A stretch of DNA of 64,000 nt from Poriferisodalis sp965116245 (lineage in GTDB: Bacteria; Actinomycetota; Acidimicrobiia; Acidimicrobiales; Poriferisodalaceae), in the NCBI GenBank assembly GCA_965116245.1, contig OZ220497.1, positions 1,798,001 to 1,862,000 on the forward strand, written 5' to 3'. Of the stretch, positions 17,195 to 25,279 are shown in pieces. The notes under the pieces are model-generated. The model saw nothing but the letters and a program-made list of their open reading frames with translations, made no database searches and was not told the DNA's origin. A program made the position numbers and the translations under genes. The number at the start of each line of letters is the position of its first letter. The stretch's first letter is position 1.

Positions 17195-18670
17195 CTACCT
17201 AACCGAGACTGCCTCGCCGAGGCCGTTGCCTGCGGAAGTACCTGCTGAAGCAACGCCCGCCGAGGCAAGCAGATCGGACACCAAAAAGGCCAGGTCAAGC
17301 GACTGGCGCCCATTTAGCCTTGGGTCACACATTGTCTCGTAGCGGTCACTGAGCTGATGCTGTGCAACCTCATCGCCGCCGCCGACGCACTCGGTGACTG
17401 CGTCTCCTGTGATCTCAAGGTGAATACCGCCGGGCCACGTTCCCGCAGCAGCGTGAGCGGCGAAATACTCGCGGATCTCGGTCAAGATGGCATCAAAATG
17501 GCGCGTCTTGAACCCCTCATCGGTGCTGTAGGTATTGCCGTGCATTGGGTCGCACTGCCACACCACCGGATGACCAGCCTCGGTAACCGCTCGCAGGATC
17601 GGCCCGAAACACTCGGCGACTTTGCCTGCGCCTACACGGCTGATCAACGTCAACCGGCCCGGGATCCGTTTCGGGTTCAGCGTTTCGCACAGAGCCAGCG
17701 CTTCGTCGGGCGTGGCACTCGGACCCAGCTTGGCTCCGATCGGATTATGCACACCCCGCAGGAACTCGATGTGAGCGCCGTCAAGTTCCCGGGTACGTTC
17801 ACCGACCCACAGCATGTGAGCTGAGCAGTCGTACCAATCACCACTAATGCTGTCTGTGCGAGTGAGGGCTTCTTCGTAACCCAGCAGCAACGCTTCGTGG
17901 CTGGTGTAGAGCTCAACCTGGCGCATGATGGTGTCGTCGGTGTCAAGCCCGCACGCCTTCATGAAGCGCAACGCTGCGTCAATGCCGCTGGCCAGCACCT
18001 CATAACGCTGGCCCGATGGGCTGGAGGCCACGAAAGCCTGGTTCCATTCGTGCATCTGACGCAAGTCGGCGTAGCCACCGCGCGTGAACGCGCGCAGCAA
18101 GTTGAGTGTTGCTGCGGACGTGTTGTAAGCCTGCACCAGTCGGGCGGGATCGGGTGTGCGTGCCGCAGACGTGAACGCGATGTCGTTGACGATGTGACCA
18201 CGGAACACAGGAAGCGTCTGATCATCGCGGGTCTCGGTGTTTGAACTGCGTGGCTTCGCGAACTGACCAGCGATCCGGCCCACCTTGACGATGGGCAGCC
18301 CGGCGGAGTACTGCATTACCACGGCCATCTGCAAGATCACCTTGAGGCGATCACGAATCTGGTCGGCTGTAGAGAGTTCAAATGACTCTGCGCAGTCACC
18401 AGCCTGCAGCACAAACGCCTCACCCGCGCAGACGCGCCCCAGATGCTCTGTCAGCCGCCGCGCCTCGCCCGCAAACACCAGCGGAGGACGCAGGCGCAAC
18501 TCACCCAGCGATGCTGCTAGGGCATCACTGTTGGGCCATTCGGGTTGTTGACCGGCGGGCTTATCGGCCCATGAACCGGGGTGCCAATCTGGTGCGTGCT
18601 CCGGATATCCGGCCGACCATGGCGTGTCTGGTGACGCAGTTGCGTGCTCAGACAGCGTCTGCGTCGGCAT
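17195..18670 (-). CDS. aroF: Class II 3-deoxy-7-phosphoheptulonate (DAHP) synthase
   Basis: 491 residues from ATG 18670 (reading leftwards). It is the plant/actinobacterial class II type: metal- and substrate-binding motifs LQAGDCAESF, WQCDPMHGNT and YETMCDPRLNG are all present. It condenses PEP and erythrose 4-phosphate, the entry to aromatic amino acid synthesis. The chosen start overlaps the last 23 bases of the sigma-factor gene, so both are probably read from one transcript. In-frame codons further upstream lie deep in the sigma gene. The N-terminal 45 residues are non-conserved and partly low complexity. Confidence 0.95.
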   Translation of the reverse strand: MPTQTLSEHATASPDTPWSAGYPEHAPDWHPGSWADKPAGQQPEWPNSDALAASLGELRLRPPLVFAGEARRLTEHLGRVCAGEAFVLQAGDCAESFELSTADQIRDRLKVILQMAVVMQYSAGLPIVKVGRIAGQFAKPRSSNTETRDDQTLPVFRGHIVNDIAFTSAARTPDPARLVQAYNTSAATLNLLRAFTRGGYADLRQMHEWNQAFVASSPSGQRYEVLASGIDAALRFMKACGLDTDDTIMRQVELYTSHEALLLGYEEALTRTDSISGDWYDCSAHMLWVGERTRELDGAHIEFLRGVHNPIGAKLGPSATPDEALALCETLNPKRIPGRLTLISRVGAGKVAECFGPILRAVTEAGHPVVWQCDPMHGNTYSTDEGFKTRHFDAILTEIREYFAAHAAAGTWPGGIHLEITGDAVTECVGGGDEVAQHQLSDRYETMCDPRLNGRQSLDLAFLVSDLLASAGVASAGTSAGNGLGEAVSVR

Positions 18671-19514
18671 CAATGTCCACGAACTCGCCATCGGCGGCCA
18701 GGCCCTGCAGTTCATCAACCGCGCGCTTGACTAAGCGTCGCGCGGCTTCAGCCGTCACGCCCAGTTCTTCGCCGATTTCGCGGTAGCTGCGCTGCTCGCC
18801 ATCAATCAGTCCATTGCGGCGTCGAACGGCGTACTGGGCCCTCTCATCGAGCCGACCGAGCATGGAATGAACCATGGTTTTGCGGGCCGATTCGATGGCG
18901 AAGTGCTCAGGGCCGGGTGCATCGTCGCCGATGAGATCAATGAGCGCGCTGTCGCCATCGTCGCCGACGGTCTTGTCAAGTGAGGTAGGCGTGCTGATCC
19001 GCTGGAGCCAAGCGTTCTCGTCGTCTAGCGAGTCGCTGTCGCCTCCGTTGTGTCGCAGCGCTGCCCGCAGAGTCGCAGATCGATCGGATGGCAGGCGGAT
19101 GAGGCTGCCCTTCTGATCAAGAGCGCGCCCGATTGACTGGCGGATCCAGAAGGTGGCATAAGTTGAGAACTTGAAGCCGCGCCGCCAATCAAACTTCTCA
19201 ACTGCGTGTTCCAGGCCGAGGTTGCCTTCTTGGATCAGGTCAAGCAGTTCCAGTGTCGGCGGCAGCGGGTAGCGGCGCGCGATAGACACGACCAGGCGAA
19301 GGTTCGCGCGGATGAAGCGGTCGCGGGCAGCCGCGGCAGTCTGCACTGCCTTGCGCAGCTCACGCCGCTTAGCAACGCTCAATTCCTCGTCGCTGTCGAG
19401 CAGCGCTTTCGCATCGCGTCCAGCTTCGATCTTCTGGGAGAGCTCCCGCTCGTCCTCTGCGGTGAGCAGCGCCACCGCACCAATCTCGTTCAGGTACTGT
19501 CCAACAGAATCCAT
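18648..19514 (-). CDS. Sigma-70 family sigma factor (group 2-like)
   Basis: 288 residues from ATG 19514, which has GGAGAG eight bases upstream; the frame is open further upstream but that sequence is Cys/Pro rich and not sigma-like. Region 1.2 (DSVGQYLNEIG), region 2 with ELLDLIQEGNLGL and FKFSTYATFWIRQSI, region 3 and the region 4 helix-turn-helix (YREIGEELGVTAEAARRLVKR) are visible. It lacks a long region 1.1, so it is a secondary, not the housekeeping, sigma factor. Between regions 3 and 4 there is an acidic Asp/Ser-rich insertion. Its leader contains three hairpins. aroF overlaps its 3' end, which hints at coordinated expression. Confidence 0.92.
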   Translation of the reverse strand: MDSVGQYLNEIGAVALLTAEDERELSQKIEAGRDAKALLDSDEELSVAKRRELRKAVQTAAAARDRFIRANLRLVVSIARRYPLPPTLELLDLIQEGNLGLEHAVEKFDWRRGFKFSTYATFWIRQSIGRALDQKGSLIRLPSDRSATLRAALRHNGGDSDSLDDENAWLQRISTPTSLDKTVGDDGDSALIDLIGDDAPGPEHFAIESARKTMVHSMLGRLDERAQYAVRRRNGLIDGEQRSYREIGEELGVTAEAARRLVKRAVDELQGLAADGEFVDIDADADAV

Positions 19515-19528
19515 GGCAATCACTCTCC

Positions 19529-19603
19529 AACCGGCAGGGGGCAGCCGGTTCTCTACTCGCGGTGCGTGCTGCCCTAGCACACAGCCCGGTGGGGGGCACC
19601 GGG
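19529..19603 (-). ncRNA. Structured leader of the sigma-factor gene: three perfect hairpins
   Basis: Read on the minus strand, the leader contains three perfect hairpins. CCCGGTG-CCCCC-CACCGGG is at 19603-19585, GTGCT-AGGGC-AGCAC at 19580-19566, and AACCGGC-TGCCCCCT-GCCGGTT at 19550-19529. The last ends just before the GGAGAG ribosome binding site. The AGGGC loop can pair with either C-rich loop. Two C-rich-loop hairpins are reminiscent of the actinobacterial 6C RNA, but the middle hairpin and the position are different. Class and function are uncertain. Confidence 0.45.
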
Positions 19604-19722
19604 TATGTTCCGACATCGCCTGCGCGATTTCCTCGCACAATCTGGCTATGGGCGGACATTCAAAAGTAGCACACGGGCGAAAGCGCGCGCAACACCCTCC
19701 TGCCAGCGACTGCCAAAGGGCG

Positions 19723-19750
19723 CAGAGGATCTGTAGCAGAGGATCTGTAA
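19723..19750 (+). repeat. Perfect 14-nt tandem duplication upstream of nadD
   Basis: GCAGAGGATCTGTA occurs twice in direct succession, with no mismatch, 36 bases before the nadD start. It lies in the divergent promoter region between the sigma factor and nadD and could affect either promoter. A TACACT box follows at about 19773, close to the nadD start. Confidence 0.7.
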
Positions 19751-19786
19751 ACGAGTGCTTGAGGTGCTGGAATCTACACTGGTGCG

Positions 19787-20455
19787 GTGCCGCCACGACC
19801 CGCCATTTTCGGGGGCACATTTGACCCACCGCACGCAGGTCACGTTGCCGTGGCTCAATGCGCGCTGGAGTACCTTGATGACGCGGTGCTCTATGTTGTC
19901 GTGGCGAACGATCCGTGGCAGAAATCGGCGGAGCGATCGGTCACCCCGGCACGTCATCGTCTCGCCATGGCTCGGCTGGCCTTTGCGAATCTCAAGAAGG
20001 CTGATCTCAATAGGGCCGACCGAAACAGGGCCAACCAAAGCAGGGACGACCAAAACAGGGCCGACCTCAATGAAATCGTGGTGAGTGATCTGGAGATTCG
20101 ACGAGGCGGTCCGAGTTACATGATTGATACCGTCGCCGAGGTAGAACGGCCCGGCACTGCAACGGTGTTGGTGATGGGCTCCTCCGCAGCGAGTGGCGTG
20201 TCAACGTGGCATCGCGCCGCCGAACTTGCGGACCGAGTCAACCTCCTAGTGGTGCAGCCGCGAACCGAACCCGCTGTCCAGGTTGAGGGCTGGCGCACTG
20301 AGATGGCGCATATGTCGCCGATAGACGCATCGGCCACACGGATGCGCGAAGTGCTGTCAGTTCGAGACCGTCGTGAGATTCCAGCAGAAGCCAAGCAGTG
20401 CTTGCCACAAGCCGTCCTTAGCTACATCGTTGAGCACGCGCTCTACGCCTCGTGA
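19787..20455 (+). CDS. nadD: Nicotinate-nucleotide adenylyltransferase with a 15-nt-repeat insertion
   Basis: 222 residues from GTG 19787. The nucleotidyltransferase motif is GGTFDPPHAGH (H16-H19) and the C-terminal SATRMR corresponds to the ISxTxxR motif. It makes deamido-NAD from nicotinate mononucleotide. Residues 75-94 are four five-residue units of the pattern NRADR/NRANQ/SRDDQ/NRADL, encoded by four 15-nt direct repeats (20009-20068). They sit between LAFANL and VSDLEIRRGG, where NadD normally has a short loop. The reading frame and both flanks are intact, so the enzyme is probably active. rsfS follows 30 bases later, the usual neighbour. Confidence 0.93.
   Translation: MPPRPAIFGGTFDPPHAGHVAVAQCALEYLDDAVLYVVVANDPWQKSAERSVTPARHRLAMARLAFANLKKADLNRADRNRANQSRDDQNRADLNEIVVSDLEIRRGGPSYMIDTVAEVERPGTATVLVMGSSAASGVSTWHRAAELADRVNLLVVQPRTEPAVQVEGWRTEMAHMSPIDASATRMREVLSVRDRREIPAEAKQCLPQAVLSYIVEHALYAS
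20009..20068 (+). repeat. Four 15-nt tandem repeats inside nadD
   Basis: Units begin at 20009, 20024, 20039 and 20054 and share the pattern AACAGGGCCGACCAA with one to five differences each. A partial degenerate unit precedes them (AAGGCTGATCTC). They encode five-residue repeats without shifting the frame. Confidence 0.9.
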
Positions 20456-20469
20456 ATTCGGCGTCTCAA

Positions 20470-20503
20470 TGAACCCGGTATCGCAGTGAACCCAGCATCG
20501 CAG
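20470..20503 (+). repeat. 17-nt tandem duplication across the rsfS start
   Basis: TGAACCCGGTATCGCAG (20470-20486) is followed by TGAACCCAGCATCGCAG (20487-20503). The GTG start of rsfS straddles the junction (20486-20488), so the duplication may have moved or created this start codon. Confidence 0.8.
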
Positions 20504-20965
20504 CGCGATACTGCCCGCCGCGACTCGCTGGTTAGTGCCCAGCAGCGAGATCCACAGACAGACTCACGATTCGATGAGGCCAACTCAGACCAGTCCAACG
20601 CAGACCCGGCCGACGTGCAAGCTGCGGTCCCGACGCTGGTGCGAGCCGCCGCCATCGGAGCTGCGCAACTATCGGCCGAACGTATCGTGGTGCTTGACGT
20701 GGGCGATGTCCTTGCCATCACGGATTGGTTCATCATCGCAAGCGCGCCTAATGCGAGACGCGTTCGGCGTATCGCCGAGTTAATCGAAGAGCATGTGAAG
20801 GTGGCCGGGGGGTCCGGACCTGTGCTCACCGAGGGGCTCAACGAGGCGCAATGGGTGCTGCTTGACTTCGGCGAGTTTGTAGCGCACGTCTTCAACGAAC
20901 CCAGCCGGGCGTTCTATGACCTTGAGCGCTTGTGGTCGGACGTACCTCGTTACGAATTTGACTGA
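20486..20965 (+). CDS. rsfS: Ribosome silencing factor RsfS
   Basis: 159 residues from GTG 20486. The conserved RsfS/Iojap domain covers about 50-150 (DVGDVLAITDWFIIASAPNARRV and LDFGEFVAHVFNEPSR). It binds ribosomal protein L14 and blocks subunit joining when nutrients are short. The first 45 residues are Asp/Gln/Ser rich, non-conserved and partly built from repeats, so the true start may lie further in. Position after nadD is the norm. Confidence 0.93.
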   Translation: MNPASQRDTARRDSLVSAQQRDPQTDSRFDEANSDQSNADPADVQAAVPTLVRAAAIGAAQLSAERIVVLDVGDVLAITDWFIIASAPNARRVRRIAELIEEHVKVAGGSGPVLTEGLNEAQWVLLDFGEFVAHVFNEPSRAFYDLERLWSDVPRYEFD

Positions 20966-21061
20966 CCTGAGGTTGACCGGCCTGAGTATGACTGGCCCAG
21001 AGCTAGCCGAAGCCGTCTCGCTGAAACCAGTTGGCTGAAACCACCTCGCCGCAGAGCCAGC

Positions 21062-22186
21062 TCAGGGAACTATCTCGGCCGTGCCAGCGCGGGCGAGGGC
21101 GATCCAGGTGCGTCCCGGTGTAATCGGCACGATGAGGGCGTTGTCGGAGCGGAAAATAGTGACATCTAGCTGGGATGGACGTTCCCAAGTGCCCGGCACG
21201 ACCATGCCGTTAGTAAGAATCCATGCTTGTCCGCTACCCGTTAGTACCGGTTCGGGAGTTGCCGCATTGGCCGGGCTCTGGCGATAGCTCACGAACTGCA
21301 CAATTACGTTCTCTGGCGCTACACGCACGCCGCCAAAGTCTGTGTGGTCTTTGCCGTTCTGAGTGCGAGCCCAGCCTCCTAATGCAGCGTCCCAGCGATA
21401 CGATGCCTTGATCTGACCGAAGTTGATATCCACTCCGCTAGCCGCCGTGCCCGGCGGGCGCGCAGATTCCTCATCGCGGAACCGGAAGTATTCCGGGGGT
21501 GTGCGACCTTCCGCAGAACCCGCGGCATAGATGCGGGCGGTGTCCGTGATCAGATTGTGAGGAGCGCGCTTCTCCGATGAGCGCTCAAACACGTCTTTGG
21601 CGATAGTGGCTCCGTCGATTATTGAAACCGCGTCCACATTACGCAACGCTCGAACGGTGTACGAGTTAGCTCCCGAATTCACGAAGATGGGCCGGTTGAG
21701 ATTTGTCAACAGAGCGAAATCTCCGGTACGAGCCGAACGAACGGGGCCGACCACGTCGGCGTTCGTGGAGTGAAAGATCGCTGCGAATCGGGTGAGGCGA
21801 GCCTCTACCAGTTCCTCGTAGACCACGTCGGCTTGGTTTATGCCCCACTGCGGTAACGCATCGGGATGGTTGTCGATCTTCACCACGGCGGCTGGTCGTG
21901 TGATTTCGGTCGGTGTTAACAGACCGGTGAATGGAGCCGTGAACTGCGGCGCAGCGGCCGTGGTGGGGGTAGTGGATTCGGAATTGACGGTTGATGTCGT
22001 GGGAGTGCTGGTAGCGCTTGGTAGTTCGCTGGCGGTCACGCCTCCAGGGGTCTGCGATTCGCTAGGAGTTGTTGTCTCGGCCGCTACGGCTTGAGCTGAT
22101 GTCGTTGGGGGCACTCTGACCGATGAGCAGGTCGCGAGTACCAAGGATGCGAGCACCACAGCCGACGAAATGCAAACGCGCTTCAA
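21062..22186 (-). CDS. DUF3048-domain lipoprotein (YerB-like)
   Basis: 374 residues from TTG 22186, which is preceded by AGGAG seven bases upstream; this start gives a compact export signal, MKRVCISSAVVLASLVLATC, with a lipid-attachment Cys at 20. A Thr/Ser/Pro-rich stalk (about 25-85) leads to the DUF3048 domain with its motifs RPAAVVKIDNHPDALPQWG and VGPVRSARTGDF. The family is extracytoplasmic and of unknown function. It stands alone, converging on rsfS. The residue before the Cys is Thr, not the usual Gly/Ala/Ser, so lipidation is likely but not certain. Confidence 0.85.
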   Translation of the reverse strand: MKRVCISSAVVLASLVLATCSSVRVPPTTSAQAVAAETTTPSESQTPGGVTASELPSATSTPTTSTVNSESTTPTTAAAPQFTAPFTGLLTPTEITRPAAVVKIDNHPDALPQWGINQADVVYEELVEARLTRFAAIFHSTNADVVGPVRSARTGDFALLTNLNRPIFVNSGANSYTVRALRNVDAVSIIDGATIAKDVFERSSEKRAPHNLITDTARIYAAGSAEGRTPPEYFRFRDEESARPPGTAASGVDINFGQIKASYRWDAALGGWARTQNGKDHTDFGGVRVAPENVIVQFVSYRQSPANAATPEPVLTGSGQAWILTNGMVVPGTWERPSQLDVTIFRSDNALIVPITPGRTWIALARAGTAEIVP

Positions 22187-22438
22187 AGATCTACTCCTTG
22201 AGATCTGAGGGATCTTCACCGTGGCCAACCGAACGGCGTCTCACCATATCGGCTGCCTGCCAGCCCAGGGAGTCACCCACCTGGCTGTTACCAATAGGAG
22301 TCTCCCCTTGGACGCGGCCCCTGCTTGGGACGCGTCTTGGTGCTGGGCGGGGGCCATCTGGCGGATAGTGCTTCGCAATGGCACACTGCGTTGATGAGTG
22401 TGCTGGCCCGGTGACAGCTCGATGACAGCGCTGGGCCT

Positions 22439-23452
22439 ATGACGGTCCTGGTTGCCGGAGGCGCCGGATATATCGGGAGCCACACAGTGGTGGCGCTACA
22501 CGCAGCTGGCCACGATGTGGTGGTGTTGGACGATTTCTCGAACGCTGAACGAGGCGTGGTGGAAGCGCTGCGGTCGTTGACTTCAGCCAAGCTCGTCGTT
22601 GCTGAGGGGGATGCTGCAGACCGACTCTTTGTTGAGCAAGTGTTCCAATCGCACGACATTGGTGCCGTCATCCATTTCGCTGCGCACAAGAGCGTGCCGG
22701 AGTCGTTCGATGACCCGTTGCGGTACTTTCGGAACAATCTCAACTCCACGTTGACGCTCGCTGAGGCGGCCGTGAACCGGGGCGTAGACCGATTCGTGTT
22801 CAGCTCCTCGGCTGTCGTGTATGGAATGCCAGCGAACCTGCCCGCAACCGAGGACACGGGCGCCGAGCCCCAGAGTCCTTATGGCACGTCGAAAGTGATG
22901 TGCGAGCAGATGTTGAACGACGCGGCAACCGCAACTGGACTGTCGGTAGCAATCTTGCGCTACTTCAATCCCGTGGGCGCTCACGTCTCGGGACGAATCG
23001 GCGAAGCTGTGACCGAGGCCAGTCAGAATCTCCTGCCCGCCATCATGAGAGTGGCATTGGGCGAACTCAGCCGCTTGCGGATCTTCGGCTCCGACTACGA
23101 CACACGCGACGGCACCGCTGTGCGCGACTTCGTTCACGTGATGGATCTAGCCGAGGGTCACGTCGCTGCGCTGGAGTCCGATCTCGGCGCTCACCCCAGT
23201 CGCGTGTTCAATCTCGGCAGCGGCATCGGCACCAGCGTCCTTGAGTTGGTTGCCGTTGCTGAAGCTGTTACCGGCCAGCCGATTCCCTGCGACTTTGTGG
23301 CTCGCAGGCCAGGCGACATCGCCACATCGTGGGCGGACTGCCGCCGAGCCGCGAATGAGCTTGGCTGGCGCGCGAAAAGAGACCTGACCCAGATGGTGGC
23401 CGATCAGTGGCGCTTCGTGAACCGCTGCGCAAATGTCGGGGAGAGCGTGTGA
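22439..23452 (+). CDS. galE: UDP-glucose 4-epimerase
   Basis: 337 residues. It is an extended short-chain dehydrogenase with NAD-binding GGAGYIGSH (7-15) and the catalytic pair Y148xxxK152 (SPYGTSK). GalE interconverts UDP-glucose and UDP-galactose and feeds surface polysaccharide synthesis, which fits the glycosyltransferases that follow. The 250 bases upstream of it, shared with the divergent DUF3048 gene, probably hold both promoters; no clear box was recognised. Confidence 0.92.
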   Translation: MTVLVAGGAGYIGSHTVVALHAAGHDVVVLDDFSNAERGVVEALRSLTSAKLVVAEGDAADRLFVEQVFQSHDIGAVIHFAAHKSVPESFDDPLRYFRNNLNSTLTLAEAAVNRGVDRFVFSSSAVVYGMPANLPATEDTGAEPQSPYGTSKVMCEQMLNDAATATGLSVAILRYFNPVGAHVSGRIGEAVTEASQNLLPAIMRVALGELSRLRIFGSDYDTRDGTAVRDFVHVMDLAEGHVAALESDLGAHPSRVFNLGSGIGTSVLELVAVAEAVTGQPIPCDFVARRPGDIATSWADCRRAANELGWRAKRDLTQMVADQWRFVNRCANVGESV

Positions 23453-23474
23453 GCTTGTGGACTAGATGCACTCC

Positions 23475-23544
23475 AGCCCAAATCACTCAGATAGCCCAAA
23501 TCACCCAGCAGCCCAGTTCATTCAGCAGCCCAGTTCATTCAGCT
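23475..23544 (+). repeat. Four 17-18-nt tandem repeats between galE and the GT39-like gene
   Basis: Units begin at 23475, 23493, 23510 and 23527 with the pattern AGCCCARWTCAYYCAGC and lengths 18, 17, 17 and 18. They lie between convergent genes and reach into the last codons of the glycosyltransferase on the minus strand. No terminator is seen. Confidence 0.85.
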
Positions 23545-25109
23545 AGCTCAGCGGCTGAGATCAGTGTGTATTCCTCGCCTGCGGCCAGAGGCGCAGCTAT
23601 GGATGCTGGCGGTACAAAAGCGGGCACTCGATCGTTGCGCACCAGGATCACATCAGTGGCCGCAACTTGGCTAAGGCCCGACTCGTCAAGCAGATAGGCG
23701 GGCCGGTCTAGGTAGTACGAAATCCAACGCGGTGTCCAAATGCCCGACGTGAACCACACCAGCTCGGCTTCAGCTACGCGCGGTTGGTTAATTGCCCGCT
23801 CCAGCACAGCTCCGGCGTCCGCTGGACGTTCTAGGTAGAAGTCTCTGGTCGAGCCGGTCACTACATAGATCAGCGTCACCAGTGTGATAGCTGCTGTGGC
23901 CGCTCCCAACGGGGCTCGGAGCCTCGCAGCTCGCCCCCGCAACAGCCGACGGATGGCATCAAACAATGCAGCCATGCCAATGGATGTGGGCGCGATCCAC
24001 GGAAAGTTCCAGAGTCGATGGACCCAAGCACCTTGTTGCAAAACGAACGTGAGCGACATGGCTACGGCGAGCGTTACCACCACCGGCCCACGTGTTCGAC
24101 GGTCTATGAGACCCGCTAAGAGAGCTGGCAGGAACAACAACCGCAGCCACCACGCCGTCAACAATTCGTGGCCAGCGAAGTTCCACTGACGCTGGAGGAA
24201 CTCGCTCAGCGTGAACTGGGCCTGCTGGGCTGCGGTCTCTACATCGTTGCCGGTTCGGAAAGCGACTCGCTCGCTGAGTTCGGATAGGTCGGTCGCGTTC
24301 AGCAGCCAGCCTGCGGTCAGCAAGCCTCCTACTAGCGCCCCTGCCGCGACGGCAGTGAGGGCCGGTGACCAGCCCCGTCGCAGCCAACTCGCAGCACCCG
24401 CACCCGCGCCCTCACCTAATCGCCGTCGTCGCGCGGTGCCGATAAACAGCCACGGCAGCAGCAGGCTCAGTGACGCGATGGCGATCCAAGAGTGCATCGC
24501 GGTGAGGGCCGCTAGCGCTCCTGCTCCTAGCAACGCCCAGCGTGATGGCCGCTCGGTCTGGCGCAGCCAAGCAATGGCCGCCGTTAGCGCTAGCAGCAAC
24601 GAAAAACTAATGCCCATGCGGGCGTACACGTAGAAGAAGCCCGTAGTCACCATGACCAACACAGCGAGCAGCGTTGGTCCCCATGACATCCCTACGGCGC
24701 GTAGCACCGCAGCCATGAATGCGACTGTTGCGGCTCCGAGAAGGAAATCTGTGATGCGCACCGCTGGCTGACTGTCGCCCAGCAAACCCACCGAAATAAT
24801 GGTGAGAAACTGCTTTAGCGGTGGATGATGGGCATAGGTCACCGCTTCTGCGGGTGGTGTGGTTCTGGGCGGAACGTCAAATTCGGCTCGGATGAACGGA
24901 TCGGTTCTGGCACCTAGCTTGGAGTCGGCTGGTCCTAGCTCCCAGAAGTTGCGCGCTTGTATTCCTGCTCGGCCGAATATGCGGCCGTCGTCGCTGTTGC
25001 CCAGCGGTAAGTCAAGATCGGGCGCCCACAGCAACAGCACGCCGATGCAGATGAGCAAAACGACTGTCCAGCCTGAATGCAGGCGAGCCAATGGGGCTCT
25101 CGTGAGCAT
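23535..25109 (-). CDS. GT-C glycosyltransferase, PMT/ArnT-like membrane protein
   Basis: 524 residues from ATG 25109, which gives a basic stretch then a membrane segment (about 13-28). The frame is open upstream to 25247, but that extension is built of intergenic-type repeats and is not conserved. About ten membrane segments are visible, and the first extracytoplasmic loop carries acidic residues (GNSDDGRIFGR) where GT-C enzymes bind metal and lipid-linked sugar. These proteins transfer a sugar from a polyprenyl phosphate to a protein or glycan outside the membrane. Acceptor unknown. Neighbours are galE and two further surface-glycan genes. Confidence 0.75.
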   Translation of the reverse strand: MLTRAPLARLHSGWTVVLLICIGVLLLWAPDLDLPLGNSDDGRIFGRAGIQARNFWELGPADSKLGARTDPFIRAEFDVPPRTTPPAEAVTYAHHPPLKQFLTIISVGLLGDSQPAVRITDFLLGAATVAFMAAVLRAVGMSWGPTLLAVLVMVTTGFFYVYARMGISFSLLLALTAAIAWLRQTERPSRWALLGAGALAALTAMHSWIAIASLSLLLPWLFIGTARRRRLGEGAGAGAASWLRRGWSPALTAVAAGALVGGLLTAGWLLNATDLSELSERVAFRTGNDVETAAQQAQFTLSEFLQRQWNFAGHELLTAWWLRLLFLPALLAGLIDRRTRGPVVVTLAVAMSLTFVLQQGAWVHRLWNFPWIAPTSIGMAALFDAIRRLLRGRAARLRAPLGAATAAITLVTLIYVVTGSTRDFYLERPADAGAVLERAINQPRVAEAELVWFTSGIWTPRWISYYLDRPAYLLDESGLSQVAATDVILVRNDRVPAFVPPASIAAPLAAGEEYTLISAAELAE

Positions 25110-25124
25110 GAAGGATCCGTCGTT

Positions 25125-25195
25125 CTGGGTTGCCCGTTTTGGGTTGCTGGGTATTGGGTTGCTTAGTCTTGGGTCGTTGAGTGTGGGGTGTTGAA
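25125..25195 (-). repeat. Degenerate about 16-nt repeats upstream of the GT-C gene
   Basis: Four to five loose copies of a TTGGGTTGCTGGGTAT-like unit lie directly before the chosen start of the glycosyltransferase. They would be read as a Pro/Asn-rich N-terminal extension if an earlier start were used. Between two divergent genes, so promoters must lie here or be interleaved with the repeats. Confidence 0.6.
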
Positions 25196-25279
25196 TGCAG
25201 CTTGTTGAATTGCGAGCCGGTTTGCGGATGACGGTCGCTGCACCCATCGGCTGAGAAGACGCAGCGTAGTATCGGCTTG

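Noticed and set aside
18671..18718. Upstream start of DAHP synthase at 18718
   Set aside because: It would add 16 residues wholly inside the sigma-factor coding region without conservation; ATG 18670 is preferred.
23535..25247. Longer start of the GT-C glycosyltransferase at 25247
   Set aside because: The extra 46 residues are encoded by intergenic-type repeats and precede a normal membrane-protein start at 25109.
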